DNA of 64,000 nucleotides from Blautia sp. (GTDB lineage: Bacteria; Bacillota; Clostridia; Lachnospirales; Lachnospiraceae): positions 62,001-126,000 of the forward strand of contig JAETNR010000003.1 of assembly GCA_021772055.1 (NCBI GenBank), read 5' to 3'. The translations under genes were made by a program, and so were the position numbers. Position 1 is the stretch's first letter, and each line of letters starts with the position of its first letter. The notes beneath the pieces are model-generated. The model did no database searches. It worked only from the letters and a program-made list of their open reading frames with translations, and had not been told where the DNA came from. Below, piece by piece: positions 9,587 through 18,153 of the stretch.

Positions 9587-9615
9587 TTGACAGAAAAGGA
9601 AGGGTATGTTACCAT
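9587..9615 (+). promoter_or_regulatory. Probable sigma-A promoter for the amino-acid ABC operon
   Basis: TTGACA at 9587-9592 and TACCAT at 9610-9615 are separated by 17 nt, about 75 nt before the start codon. The -35 is perfect and the -10 matches 4 of 6. Confidence 0.5.
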
Positions 9616-9691
9616 ATCCAAGTACTTTTATGTGGTAGAGTGGCTACGTGATAAAAGAATGAATAATAGAAATGTATAGAGGAGATAAACG

Positions 9692-10483
9692 ATGAAGAGA
9701 AGAATGATTGCAATGCTTTTAACAGCTACGATGGTGCTGTCTGCGACAGCCAGTGTTTTCGCAGCAGAGGAGAGCGACAAGGCTTATGTACAGGATAAGG
9801 GAACCCTGGTGATCGGAATCACAGACTTTGCTCCCATGGATTATAAAGAAGAAGGAAGCGACGAATGGATCGGCTTTGACGCTGACATGGCAAAGGCATT
9901 TGGAGAAAGCCTTGGAGTAGAAGTAGAATTTGTAGAAATTGACTGGGACAATAAGATCATGGAACTGGACGGAAAAACCATTGACTGCGTATGGAACGGC
10001 ATGACGCTTACAGACGAAGTAACCAGCTCCATGGAATGCTCCAATGCATACTGCAAGAATGCACAGGTAGTGGTTGTTCCTGCAGACAAAGCAGAGGAAT
10101 ATCAGGATACAGACAGTCTTTCCGGACTGACTTTCGCTGTTGAGGCCGGAAGCGCAGGAGAGGCAGAGGTGAGCAAACTTGGTCTGGAATATACTCCTGT
10201 AAAAGCACAGGCAGATGCATTGATGGAGGTTTCCGCATATACTTCTGATGCGGCAGTGATCGACCTTCTGATGGCAGCAGCCATGATCGGAGAAGGAACC
10301 GGCTATGAAGGACTGACCCATACCGTAGAACTGAATAGCGAAGAATACGGTGTAGGCTTCCGTAAAGGCTCAGATCTGGCAGAAGCATTAAATGAATTCT
10401 TCGTAACCAGTTATGAAGACGGCAGCATGATGGAATGTGCAGAGAAATACGGTGTACAGGACGCAGTTGTTGAGCAGAAATAG
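9692..10483 (+). CDS. Polar amino-acid ABC transporter, substrate-binding protein
   Basis: The 263-aa protein has a signal peptide (MKRRMIAMLLTATMVLS, ending near VFAAEE) without a clear lipobox, so secretion through an AxA-type site is more likely than lipid anchoring. The mature part is a family-3 periplasmic-binding fold: GTLVIGITDFAPMDY, then WIGFDADMAKAFGE, then IDCVWNGMTLT. It should capture an amino acid outside the cell and feed the permease and ATPase encoded next. The substrate (cystine, glutamine or another polar residue) cannot be fixed from sequence alone. A hairpin at 10515-10546 separates it from the permease gene, consistent with higher expression of the binding protein. Confidence 0.88.
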   Translation: MKRRMIAMLLTATMVLSATASVFAAEESDKAYVQDKGTLVIGITDFAPMDYKEEGSDEWIGFDADMAKAFGESLGVEVEFVEIDWDNKIMELDGKTIDCVWNGMTLTDEVTSSMECSNAYCKNAQVVVVPADKAEEYQDTDSLSGLTFAVEAGSAGEAEVSKLGLEYTPVKAQADALMEVSAYTSDAAVIDLLMAAAMIGEGTGYEGLTHTVELNSEEYGVGFRKGSDLAEALNEFFVTSYEDGSMMECAEKYGVQDAVVEQK

Positions 10484-10514
10484 TTTTCTGTGACAAGTGG
10501 ATAACAGCATAAAC

Positions 10515-10546
10515 ATAGAGGGCGGTTTTCCCGCTCTCTATTTTGC
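10515..10546 (+). terminator. Intercistronic hairpin and partial terminator inside the ABC operon
   Basis: ATAGAGGGCGG and CCCGCTCTCTAT form a stem with a TTTT loop, followed by TTTT. It sits between the binding-protein and permease genes and probably reduces read-through into the latter. Confidence 0.65.
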
Positions 10547-10606
10547 GCAAAGCATATTTCTTTTGAAACAAAACAAACAATTATAAAAAGAAAGCAGGAT
10601 ATTTTC

Positions 10607-11293
10607 ATGGAACAGATCATGGAACAGATGCCGGTCGTTCTTCATTCGCTGAACATCGGTTTCATACAGACCTTAAAACTCTTTTTTGTGACCCTGATCG
10701 GCGCATTTCCTCTGGGGCTTCTGATGTCCATTGGCTCTACTTCACGGATAAAACCCTTAAGCTGGTTTATTAAGTTTGTCATCTGGATCATCAGGGGAAC
10801 ACCGTTAATGATCCAGCTTCTGATCATTTATTATTTTCCGGGGCTGGTGCTGCATAATCCCATTTGGGGCGGCGGCGAGTCGGGACGGTTTCTGGCTGCC
10901 TCCTTCTCCTTCATTTTGAATTATTCCTGTTATTTTTCGGAAATCTACAGGGGCGGTATTCAGGGGGTTCCGGCAGGACAGGAGGAAGCAGGCCTGGTTC
11001 TTGGCATGACAAAAACCCAGATCTTCTTTAAGATCAAGCTCCTCCAGGTGATCAAGCGGATTGTCCCGCCGATGTCCAATGAGATTATCACGCTGGTAAA
11101 AGATACTTCTCTGGCTCGTATTATTGCACTGCAGGAGATTATCTGGGCAGGCCAGGCGTTTATGAAGGGTTCCCAGGGAATCTCCGGGGCAATCTGGCCG
11201 CTGTTTTTTACTGCAGTTTATTATCTGATCTTTAACGGAATCCTGACCATTTTGCTTGGATGGCTGGAGAAAAAACTGGATTATTTTAGATAA
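10607..11293 (+). CDS. Amino-acid ABC transporter permease
   Basis: The 228-aa integral membrane protein is of the HisM/GlnP type. GFIQTLKLFFVTLIGAFPLG marks the first transmembrane segment of this family. IIRGTPLMIQLLIIYY is the classical signature. The EAA-type cytoplasmic loop is present as GQEEAGLVLGMTKTQIFFKI. It should form the membrane channel together with the binding protein at 9692 and the ATPase at 11308, probably as a homodimer since only one permease gene is present. The ATPase gene follows 14 nt downstream. Confidence 0.9.
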   Translation: MEQIMEQMPVVLHSLNIGFIQTLKLFFVTLIGAFPLGLLMSIGSTSRIKPLSWFIKFVIWIIRGTPLMIQLLIIYYFPGLVLHNPIWGGGESGRFLAASFSFILNYSCYFSEIYRGGIQGVPAGQEEAGLVLGMTKTQIFFKIKLLQVIKRIVPPMSNEIITLVKDTSLARIIALQEIIWAGQAFMKGSQGISGAIWPLFFTAVYYLIFNGILTILLGWLEKKLDYFR

Positions 11294-11307
11294 ATGGAGG
11301 AAAGCAA

Positions 11308-12090
11308 ATGGCGATATTAGAAGTAGAACATATCTGCAAATCCTTTAACCGTACGGAAATTCTGAAGGATATCAGTTTCACTCTGGAAAAAGGGCAGGTT
11401 TTGTCCATCATCGGTTCTTCCGGAAGCGGAAAGACAACACTTCTCCGGTGTCTGAATTTTCTGGAACAGCCGGACCGGGGAGTGATCCGGGTGGGCGGGG
11501 AAACCTTGTTTGATTCGGAGGATTCTTCTACCCAGACAGAGTCCGCTATCCGGAAAAAACGGCTTCATTTCGGAATGGTTTTCCAGTCCTTTAACCTGTT
11601 TCCACAGTATACGGCGCTGGAAAATGTCATGCTGGCCAGAGAGCTTCTGGCAAAGGAGCAGCCGGATTATAAAAGCAGGAAAAAAGAAATTTTTGAAGAA
11701 ATCCGTACGCAGGCGGAAGGACTTCTGGAGCAGATGGGTCTTTCCAACCGCAAAAGCAATTATCCCCATCAGCTGTCAGGGGGGCAGTGCCAGAGAGTAG
11801 CCATTGCCAGAGCGCTGGCTCTTTCCCCGGATATTCTCTGCTTTGACGAGCCAACCTCGGCCCTGGATCCGGAGCTTACAGGAGAGGTGCTGAAGGTGAT
11901 CCGGGAGCTGGTAGATAAAAAAACGACGATGCTCATTGTTACCCATGAGATGTCCTTTGCAAGAGATGTGGCAAACCAGGTGATATTTATGGACGATGGC
12001 TGCATTCTCGAACAGGGGGATCCTGCACAGGTTTTTCTGCATCCCAGGGAAGAGCGCACAAAACAATTCCTGTCCAGCTATACTCAGTAA
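11308..12090 (+). CDS. Amino-acid ABC transporter ATP-binding protein
   Basis: The 260-aa ATPase is of the GlnQ/HisP class. Walker A is GSSGSGKTTLL, the Q-loop lies in GMVFQSFNLFP, the signature is LSGGQCQRVAIARAL, Walker B is ILCFDEPTSALDPE and the switch His is in IVTHEM. All catalytic elements are intact. An insert around residues 70-80 and 105-130 (ARELLAKEQPDYKSRKK) is longer than in Escherichia coli GlnQ. The gene starts after a clear GGAGG and ends the operon; no strong terminator is seen before the purB promoter. Confidence 0.92.
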   Translation: MAILEVEHICKSFNRTEILKDISFTLEKGQVLSIIGSSGSGKTTLLRCLNFLEQPDRGVIRVGGETLFDSEDSSTQTESAIRKKRLHFGMVFQSFNLFPQYTALENVMLARELLAKEQPDYKSRKKEIFEEIRTQAEGLLEQMGLSNRKSNYPHQLSGGQCQRVAIARALALSPDILCFDEPTSALDPELTGEVLKVIRELVDKKTTMLIVTHEMSFARDVANQVIFMDDGCILEQGDPAQVFLHPREERTKQFLSSYTQ

Positions 12091-12104
12091 CATGCAGTTT
12101 ATAG

Positions 12105-12133
12105 TTGCTTTTAAAGAGACGATGTTATATAAT
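12105..12133 (+). promoter_or_regulatory. Sigma-A promoter for purB-purA
   Basis: TTGCTT at 12105-12110 and a perfect TATAAT at 12128-12133 are spaced by 17 nt, about 40 nt before the purB start. Confidence 0.65.
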
Positions 12134-12176
12134 CTCTAAGGAATCGATAACCAGATTATAGATCAGGAGAATGAAG

Positions 12177-13610
12177 ATGAGTACAGACAGATATGTAAGC
12201 CCTTTATCAGAGCGTTATGCAAGTAAGGAGATGCAGTACATCTTTTCCCCGGATATGAAGTTCCGTACCTGGAGAAAGCTGTGGATCGCCCTTGCGGAAA
12301 CAGAAAAAGAACTGGGCTTGAACATCACGCAGGAACAGATCGATGAGCTGAAGGAACATGCAGAAGACATTAATTATGATGTGGCAAAGGAACGGGAACG
12401 TCAGGTGCGCCATGATGTCATGTCCCATGTATACGCATACGGCGTACAGTGTCCTAAGGCAAAAGGTATCATCCATCTGGGAGCAACCTCCTGCTATGTA
12501 GGAGATAATACAGACATCATTGTTATGACAGAGGCACTGAAGCTGGTTCGCAAGAAGCTTGTGAATGTAATTGCAGAACTGGCGAAGTTTGCAGGAGAAT
12601 ATAAGGCACAGCCAACCCTTGCATTTACCCATTTCCAGCCTGCCCAGCCAACTACCGTTGGAAAACGGGCGACCCTTTGGACCCAGGAATTCCTTTTGGA
12701 TCTGGAGGATCTGGAATATGTATTAAGTACTATGAAGCTTCTTGGCTCCAAGGGAACCACAGGAACCCAGGCCAGCTTTTTGGAGCTTTTTGACGGAGAC
12801 CAGGAGACGATTGACAAGATCGATCCCATGATCGCAGAGAAGATGGGATTTAAGGAATGCTATCCCGTATCAGGCCAGACTTACTCCCGCAAGGTGGATA
12901 CCCGTGTCCTGAATGTTCTTGCAGGGATTGCAGCCAGTGCCCATAAAATGTCCAATGACATCCGCCTTCTGCAGCATCTGAAAGAAGTAGAGGAGCCATT
13001 TGAAAAATCCCAGATTGGTTCTTCTGCAATGGCATATAAGAGAAACCCCATGAGAAGCGAGCGTATTGCTTCCCTGTCCAGATATGTGATGGTGGATGCT
13101 ATGAATCCGGCAATCACCTCCGCAACCCAGTGGTTTGAGAGAACCCTGGATGATTCTGCAAATAAGCGCCTGAGCATTCCGGAAGGCTTTCTTGCAGTGG
13201 ACGGCATTCTGGATCTCTGTCTGAATGTGGTAGACGGACTGGTGGTTTATCCCAAGGTAATCGAAAAACGGTTAAGATCCGAGCTGCCTTTTATGGCTAC
13301 GGAGAATATTATGATGGATGCAGTAAAAGCAGGGGGAGACCGTCAGGAGCTTCACGAGCGTATCCGTGAGCTTTCAATGGAAGCCGGCCGCAATGTGAAG
13401 GTAGAAGGAAAAGAGAATAATCTTTTGGAACTGATTGCAGCAGACCCTGCATTTAACCTGACGTTAGAGGAACTGCAGAAGACCATGGATCCTGCCAGAT
13501 ATGTAGGCCGTGCCAAAGAACAGACAGAGGCATTCCTTACGAAGGTGGTCAATCCCATTCTTGAGGAACATAAGGAACTGCTTGGCGTAAAGGCAGAGAT
13601 TAACGTATAA
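12177..13610 (+). CDS. purB: Adenylosuccinate lyase
   Basis: PurB splits SAICAR to AICAR and adenylosuccinate to AMP, both releasing fumarate, in the cytoplasm. The protein of about 477 aa carries the fumarase/aspartase signature [15 protein letters not shown] and the [18 protein letters not shown] substrate region. Two ATGs lie close together at 12171 and 12177. The AGGAG at 12165-12169 is only 1 nt from the first but 7 nt from the second, so the start at 12177 ([10 protein letters not shown]) is preferred. purA follows after 12 nt, so AMP synthesis from IMP is encoded as one unit. All residues expected of the family appear to be present. Confidence 0.93.
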   Translation: MSTDRYVSPLSERYASKEMQYIFSPDMKFRTWRKLWIALAETEKELGLNITQEQIDELKEHAEDINYDVAKERERQVRHDVMSHVYAYGVQCPKAKGIIHLGATSCYVGDNTDIIVMTEALKLVRKKLVNVIAELAKFAGEYKAQPTLAFTHFQPAQPTTVGKRATLWTQEFLLDLEDLEYVLSTMKLLGSKGTTGTQASFLELFDGDQETIDKIDPMIAEKMGFKECYPVSGQTYSRKVDTRVLNVLAGIAASAHKMSNDIRLLQHLKEVEEPFEKSQIGSSAMAYKRNPMRSERIASLSRYVMVDAMNPAITSATQWFERTLDDSANKRLSIPEGFLAVDGILDLCLNVVDGLVVYPKVIEKRLRSELPFMATENIMMDAVKAGGDRQELHERIRELSMEAGRNVKVEGKENNLLELIAADPAFNLTLEELQKTMDPARYVGRAKEQTEAFLTKVVNPILEEHKELLGVKAEINV

Positions 13611-13622
13611 GGAGGAAGTGTT

Positions 13623-14903
13623 ATGATCACAGCAGTAGTTGGAGCCAACTGGGGAGACGAAGGAAAAGGTAAGATTACCGATATGCTAGCCCAGGAAGCA
13701 GATATTATCGTGAGATTCCAGGGAGGAGCCAATGCAGGCCATACCATCGTGAACGACTATGGCAAATTTGCGCTTCATACACTCCCGTCCGGTGTATTTT
13801 ATGACCATACCACCAGTGTGATCGGAAACGGTGTGGCGCTGAACATCCCGGTATTTTTTAAGGAATATAATGATGTGGTAAGCAGAGGCGTACCGGCTCC
13901 GAAGATCATGATCTCAGACAGAGCGCAGATGGTCATGCCTTACCATATCCTGTTTGATCAGTATGAAGAAGAACGTCTGGGCGGAAAATCCTTTGGTTCT
14001 ACCAAATCCGGCATCGCGCCGTTCTATTCGGATAAATATGCAAAGACCGGCTTCCAGGTAAGTGAACTCTTTGATGAAGAAACACTTCGGGAAAAAGTGG
14101 TGCGTGTATGTGAGACGAAGAATGTTCTTTTAGAGCATTTGTATCATAAACCGCTGCTGAACCCGGATGAACTGATGGAAGAACTGAAGGGCTACAGAAA
14201 GATGGTTGAGCCTTATGTAGGGGATGTTTCCCTGTATCTGTGGAATGCACTGAAGGAAGGCAGGAAGATCCTTCTGGAGGGTCAGCTTGGTTCCTTAAAG
14301 GATCCGGATCATGGAATTTATCCCATGGTTACCTCTTCTTCCACACTGGCTGCTTACGGAGCCATTGGTGCAGGTGTGCCGCCTTATGAAATCAAGAAGA
14401 TCGTGACTGTATGTAAAGCTTACTCCAGTGCTGTGGGCGCAGGCGCTTTTGTTTCTGAGATTTTCGGAGATGAAGCAGATGAGCTCCGCAGAAGAGGAGG
14501 AGACGGCGGAGAGTATGGCGTAACAACAGGGCGCCCAAGACGTATGGGCTGGTTTGACTGCGTTGCATCCAAATACGGCTGCCGTATGCAGGGCACAACA
14601 GATGTAGCCTTCACCGTACTGGATGTGCTGGGATATCTGGATGAAATTCCGGTATGTACAGGATACGAGATCAATGGGGAAGTGACAACAGAATTCCCTA
14701 CAACAGGGCTTCTTGAGAAGGCAAAACCGGTTTTGGAGGTCCTTCCGGGATGGAAGACCGATATCCGCGGAATTAAAAATTATGAGGAGCTTCCGGTGAA
14801 CTGCCGCAAATATATTGAGTTTGTGGAAGAGAAGATCGGATTCCCCATTACCATGATTTCCAACGGCCCCGGAAGAAATGATATTATTTATAGAAATAAA
14901 TAA
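13623..14903 (+). CDS. purA: Adenylosuccinate synthetase
   Basis: PurA makes adenylosuccinate from IMP, aspartate and GTP. The 426-aa protein has the GTP-binding WGDEGKGK motif at residues 10-17, the GGANAGHT loop with the catalytic His, and a C-terminal NGPGRNDII. FGSTKSGIAPFYSDK is a slightly variant form of the central signature region. Overall length matches the family. It directly follows purB after GGAGG, an arrangement that couples both steps of AMP formation. Confidence 0.93.
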   Translation: MITAVVGANWGDEGKGKITDMLAQEADIIVRFQGGANAGHTIVNDYGKFALHTLPSGVFYDHTTSVIGNGVALNIPVFFKEYNDVVSRGVPAPKIMISDRAQMVMPYHILFDQYEEERLGGKSFGSTKSGIAPFYSDKYAKTGFQVSELFDEETLREKVVRVCETKNVLLEHLYHKPLLNPDELMEELKGYRKMVEPYVGDVSLYLWNALKEGRKILLEGQLGSLKDPDHGIYPMVTSSSTLAAYGAIGAGVPPYEIKKIVTVCKAYSSAVGAGAFVSEIFGDEADELRRRGGDGGEYGVTTGRPRRMGWFDCVASKYGCRMQGTTDVAFTVLDVLGYLDEIPVCTGYEINGEVTTEFPTTGLLEKAKPVLEVLPGWKTDIRGIKNYEELPVNCRKYIEFVEEKIGFPITMISNGPGRNDIIYRNK

Positions 14904-14938
14904 AAATTAGACAGCGGCAGTATATCCGCAGCAGAGCA

Positions 14939-14969
14939 TCCGCGCCGGGGACTTTTCTCCGGCGTGCGC
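14939..14969 (+). other. GC-rich hairpin after purA, possible weak terminator
   Basis: CGCGCCGGGGA and CTCCGGCGTGCG pair around a short loop. No good T-run follows (only TGTATTTGCGTTTG), so it may be an mRNA-end stabiliser or leaky terminator before the aminotransferase gene. Confidence 0.4.
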
Positions 14970-15006
14970 TGTATTTGCGTTTGAAAGAGTGAAGGAGGGG
15001 AATACG

Positions 15007-15855
15007 ATGAACCGTGTAGGATATTATAATGGGGAAATAGCACCTGTAGAGGAACTGAAGGTTCCGGTTCTGGATCGGGCATATTATTTTGGGGATGGCG
15101 TTTACGATGCTACTTCCGTAGCAAATGGTAGGGCTTTTGCCCTGGAGGAGCATCTGGATCGTTTTTATAATAGCTGCAGAATGCTTTTTATTCCCTTTGA
15201 AATGTCCAGGGAGGAGCTGACCGGGGAATTAGAGAAAGTGATCAGGGCTTTTGACGGGGAATATGGTCTTCTGTACTGGCAGGCATCCAGAGGGACTGCT
15301 TACCGTGGACATAAATTTCCGGGAAAAGAAGTAAAGCCGAATCTGATGATTATGCTGAATCCCATTCATCCGGATCCCATGAGCAAAAAAGTAAAGCTGA
15401 TCACCATGGAGGATACCAGGTATTTCCACTGTAATATTAAGACACTGAATTTGATCCCCAATGTCATGGCAGCAGAGAAGGCAGAAGCCATGGGCTGTGA
15501 TGAAACCGTATTCCACAGAGGAGACAGGGTGACGGAGTGTGCACACAGCAATGTCTCTATTATTAAGGACGGTGTGCTTCGGACAGCTCCCTGCGACAAT
15601 CTGATCCTGCCGGGCATCACCAGAAAGCATATGATCGAGCTGGCTCATGAACTGGATATTCCGGTTGTGGAGGAATCCTTTACACTGGAAGAACTGTTCC
15701 GGGCAGATGAGGTTATTGTCAGCCGTTCCGGTGCATTGTGCCATGGTGCGGAATCCATTGACGGAAAACCTGTGGGCGGCAGGGCTCCGGAAATTCTGGA
15801 AAAGCTGTTTGCTGCCTATGAGGAGAAATTTCAGAAAGGAACAGGGCAGAAATAA
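15007..15855 (+). CDS. Class IV aminotransferase, probable D-amino-acid transaminase
   Basis: This PLP-dependent enzyme of 282 aa has the family pattern LDRAYYFGDGVYDA near the N-terminus, the PLP lysine at residue 145 in NIKTLNLIPNVMAAEKA, and the phosphate-binding segment near NLILPGITRKHMIELA. The N-terminal pattern and the IK.LNLLPNV-like motif are closest to D-alanine transaminase (Dat), which makes D-glutamate for peptidoglycan; a branched-chain aminotransferase is the alternative. The start ATG 15007 follows AAGGAGGGG at proper distance, better than a GTG 18 nt upstream. It lies downstream of purA without a strong terminator. Confidence 0.78.
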   Translation: MNRVGYYNGEIAPVEELKVPVLDRAYYFGDGVYDATSVANGRAFALEEHLDRFYNSCRMLFIPFEMSREELTGELEKVIRAFDGEYGLLYWQASRGTAYRGHKFPGKEVKPNLMIMLNPIHPDPMSKKVKLITMEDTRYFHCNIKTLNLIPNVMAAEKAEAMGCDETVFHRGDRVTECAHSNVSIIKDGVLRTAPCDNLILPGITRKHMIELAHELDIPVVEESFTLEELFRADEVIVSRSGALCHGAESIDGKPVGGRAPEILEKLFAAYEEKFQKGTGQK

Positions 15856-15857
15856 GG

Positions 15858-16679
15858 TTGAAGAATTTAAAAAGAGCAGCAGCAATTGTGGGAGCGGTAT
15901 TGCTGCTTTTGGTATTTTGTCTTCCAATGATATTTGCATTGGGAGATAGCGAAGGGTCGCAGTCTGCATTCCGGGGAGCATTGGCAGCCGCGATCATGGT
16001 GCCTTTGATGGCATACATTTTTTTACTGGGTTTTCGTTTTTTCGGAAAAAAGAAGCCCACGGAGGAGAAAGAGCGTATGATCGAAAATATTGTTTTTGAT
16101 GTTGGCAAAGTTCTGGTGGATTATGACTGGGAGAATTTCCTGAAAAGTTTTGGATTTTCAGAGGAAAAATACGAAAAGATTGCAGGCGCAGTTTTCAAGA
16201 GCAGGGTTTGGGATGAGAGAGACAGAGGCCTCTATGAAGAGGAGGAATATCTCAGGCAGTTCTGCGCTGCTGCGCCGGAGTATGAGGCAGATATCCGGGA
16301 AGTTATGCGCCGAAGCCCGGAAACCATACAGCCGTTTGACTATGCAGATACCTGGGTGAAATATTTGAAAAACCAGGGCTATCATCTGTACATTCTTTCC
16401 AACTATTCCCGCTTTATGCTGGATCATACGAAAGAAAAGCTGACATTTTTGAAAGAAATGGATGGGATCGTTTTTTCCTGCGAAGTGAAGGAACTGAAAC
16501 CGGAGTCCGGGATTTATGGGAAGCTTTTGGAACAGTATCATTTGGATCCGAAAAAGACCGTATTTCTGGATGACCGGGAGGAGAACTGCAGGGGAGCAGA
16601 GGCCTTGGGCATTCATGCCATTTGTTTTAAAAATCTGAAGCAGGCGGCAGCAGAGCTGGAGAAGTTTGGAGTAAAGTGA
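15858..16679 (+). CDS. HAD-family phosphatase joined to an N-terminal two-helix membrane segment
   Basis: The open frame of 273 codons starts at TTG 15858. Residues 1-73 form a small membrane unit with two hydrophobic helices (about 8-28 and 41-62) and a basic end. Residues 74-273 are a HAD phosphatase of the YihX type: motif I FDVGKVLVDYD, motif II ILSNYS, motif III Lys near KELKPESGIYGKLL, motif IV FLDDREENC. The first Asp of motif I is followed by V.K, so catalytic Asp pairing is only partly canonical (DVGKV). An ATG at 16077 with GGAGGAG 9 nt upstream could start a separate soluble HAD protein. Either a real fusion or two overlapping products is possible. The substrate is unknown. Confidence 0.75.
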   Translation: MKNLKRAAAIVGAVLLLLVFCLPMIFALGDSEGSQSAFRGALAAAIMVPLMAYIFLLGFRFFGKKKPTEEKERMIENIVFDVGKVLVDYDWENFLKSFGFSEEKYEKIAGAVFKSRVWDERDRGLYEEEEYLRQFCAAAPEYEADIREVMRRSPETIQPFDYADTWVKYLKNQGYHLYILSNYSRFMLDHTKEKLTFLKEMDGIVFSCEVKELKPESGIYGKLLEQYHLDPKKTVFLDDREENCRGAEALGIHAICFKNLKQAAAELEKFGVK

Positions 16680-16726
16680 ATAGAGGAATCCCAAAGGAAG
16701 TTTTTGCGGGGATGTCTGGCAGCCGG

Positions 16727-16770
16727 AAGGAGCTTTTACACGATAGAATATGTGTGAAGCTCCTTTTCTT
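16727..16770 (+). terminator. Rho-independent terminator after the HAD gene
   Basis: AAGGAGCTT and AAGCTCCTT form a perfect 9-bp stem with an inner ACAC/GTGT pairing, followed by TTCTT. Confidence 0.8.
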
Positions 16771-16790
16771 ATACAACGATTTGGTAAAGA

Positions 16791-16820
16791 TTGAATCTGA
16801 TTTTCGATTTTCCATATAAT
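16791..16820 (+). promoter_or_regulatory. Probable promoter of the recombinase gene
   Basis: TTGAAT at 16791-16796 and TATAAT at 16815-16820 are spaced 18 nt, about 55 nt before the start codon. Confidence 0.5.
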
Positions 16821-16877
16821 ATTTACGAGGATTTTCACTGTTAGAGAAAATGGTAAACAGAAAAGGAGAAATAAACA

Positions 16878-17828
16878 ATGGATGTTTCTAAAATTACAAT
16901 TAATGATGTAAGTATCGAATGGCTGAATATGAAGAAGCTGACTGTGAAGCAATCCACATTTTCCACGTATTATTGCATTGTAAAGCGGCAGATCATCCCG
17001 GAGCTTGGAGAAATTCCCTTAGAAAAACTGAATTCGTCTATGATCAATGATTTTACCAGCCGGAAAATGAGAAGTGACGGGGAAGACAATAAAAAAGGAC
17101 TGGGAAACAAAACCGTCAGAGACATTAATGTGGTGCTGAAATCCATTATTAAATATGCAGAACGGGAGTATCAGATGTGTAATCTGGCAGAAAATACGGT
17201 AGTGCCAAGGCTGAAAAAAGAAAAGATTGAAACACTGACAGATGATGAGGTGAAGACCCTGTTTAATTATCTGTGGGAATACAGGACAGATCCCCGCTGT
17301 GCAGGAATTCTTTTGTGTATGTATTCCGGGATGAGACTGGGAGAAATCTGCGCACTGCGCTGGAAAGACATTGACCTTTCCAATAGGCTGATCTATGTAC
17401 GGCAAACTTTGCAGCGCATCGCTATTCCTGATGAAAACAGTATCCGCAAAACCCGGATCGTGATCGACGAGCCAAAAACAGCTTCTTCCATTCGGACGAT
17501 CCCTATTTCCAGACAGATCTACCGGTGTATCAAAAATATCCGGGGGAAAGCGGACGAGTCCTGCTTTTTTTTAACAAACACAGACCGATTTGTGGAACCC
17601 AGGAATTACCAGTATTTCTTTAAAAGAGTACTCCAGAATAACGGAATCCGAAGCGTGAATTTTCATATTTTGCGCCATACATTTGCAACGCAGTGTGTGG
17701 CAGTGGGAATGGATGTAAAAACGTTAAGCGAAATCCTGGGACATGCGAACATCAGCATTACACTGAATTATTATGTACATTCCTCCATAGAAATGAAAAG
17801 AAAACAGATAGATTTGTTAAAACTTTGA
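16878..17828 (+). CDS. Solitary tyrosine recombinase/integrase
   Basis: The 316-aa protein has an N-terminal SAM-like core-binding domain (about residues 5-110) and a C-terminal catalytic domain with the full catalytic set: Arg in YSGMRLGEICALRW, HxxR in HILRHTFATQC, His in LGHANISI and the nucleophile Tyr in TLNYYVHSS. AAAGGAG lies before the ATG. No excisionase, phage gene or conjugation gene is near; its neighbours are a HAD gene with its own terminator and the 6S RNA gene. It may be a leftover of a lost element or a domesticated recombinase. Attachment sites were not identified by eye. Confidence 0.85.
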   Translation: MDVSKITINDVSIEWLNMKKLTVKQSTFSTYYCIVKRQIIPELGEIPLEKLNSSMINDFTSRKMRSDGEDNKKGLGNKTVRDINVVLKSIIKYAEREYQMCNLAENTVVPRLKKEKIETLTDDEVKTLFNYLWEYRTDPRCAGILLCMYSGMRLGEICALRWKDIDLSNRLIYVRQTLQRIAIPDENSIRKTRIVIDEPKTASSIRTIPISRQIYRCIKNIRGKADESCFFLTNTDRFVEPRNYQYFFKRVLQNNGIRSVNFHILRHTFATQCVAVGMDVKTLSEILGHANISITLNYYVHSSIEMKRKQIDLLKL

Positions 17829-17872
17829 AGAACTATAGAAATGATAAAAAAGAAACAAAAATGCATTTTCTG

Positions 17873-17901
17873 TTGAAAAAGTGAATATACTAGAGTATAA
17901 T
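17873..17901 (+). promoter_or_regulatory. Sigma-A promoter of the 6S RNA gene
   Basis: TTGAAA at 17873-17878 and perfect TATAAT at 17896-17901 with exactly 17 nt between. The expected start is near 17908. Confidence 0.75.
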
Positions 17902-17907
17902 AAAAAA

Positions 17908-18124
17908 CAGAAAAAGAGAACTCCTGGGATGTGCGAAGCCCCTTTTTATTTTGAACCTACATCGACATAAAGGGACTCCAAGATCGCAGCTCGGATGTCA
18001 GACCTCTCGTTGTGGTAGGCAGAAGCGCTGTTGAGGACACCCACCTAGCTCTGGCTAGGCGTCAAAGAGAAGGGAACGGCATTTCGGGAATGAAAAAAGA
18101 GGACCGGTAAGAGGGTCCTTTTTA
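17908..18124 (+). ncRNA. ssrS: 6S RNA
   Basis: 6S RNA binds the sigma-A holoenzyme by mimicking an open promoter. The closing helix is visible: CTCCTGGGATGTGCG near 17921 pairs, with several G-U pairs, to GGCATTTCGGG near 18078. This is the same arrangement as CTCTGAGATGTTCG with GGCATCTCGGAG in Escherichia coli 6S. The middle contains typical long irregular stems, including ACCTAGCTCTGGCTAGG. A strong promoter lies before it. A terminator, GGACC/GGTCC followed by TTTTT, ends it at about 18124. The roughly 200-nt length fits the family. The exact ends are inferred. Confidence 0.82.
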
Positions 18125-18125
18125 T
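18098..18125 (+). terminator. Terminator of the 6S RNA gene
   Basis: GAGGACC and GGGTCCTTTTT form a short GC-rich hairpin with a T-run, 30 nt before the galM start. Confidence 0.75.
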
Positions 18126-18153
18126 GTACATGAATATACAGGAGGATTTTGGA

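Noticed and set aside
14989..15006. GTG start for the aminotransferase
   Set aside because: The GTG lies before and within the ribosome binding site that serves ATG 15007.
16878..17828. Prophage or integrative element
   Set aside because: Only the recombinase is present; the flanks are a metabolic gene and 6S RNA with no phage or conjugation genes.
18124..18153. Upstream ATG for galM
   Set aside because: It lies directly at the 6S terminator T-run and has no ribosome site; GGAGG fits ATG 18154.
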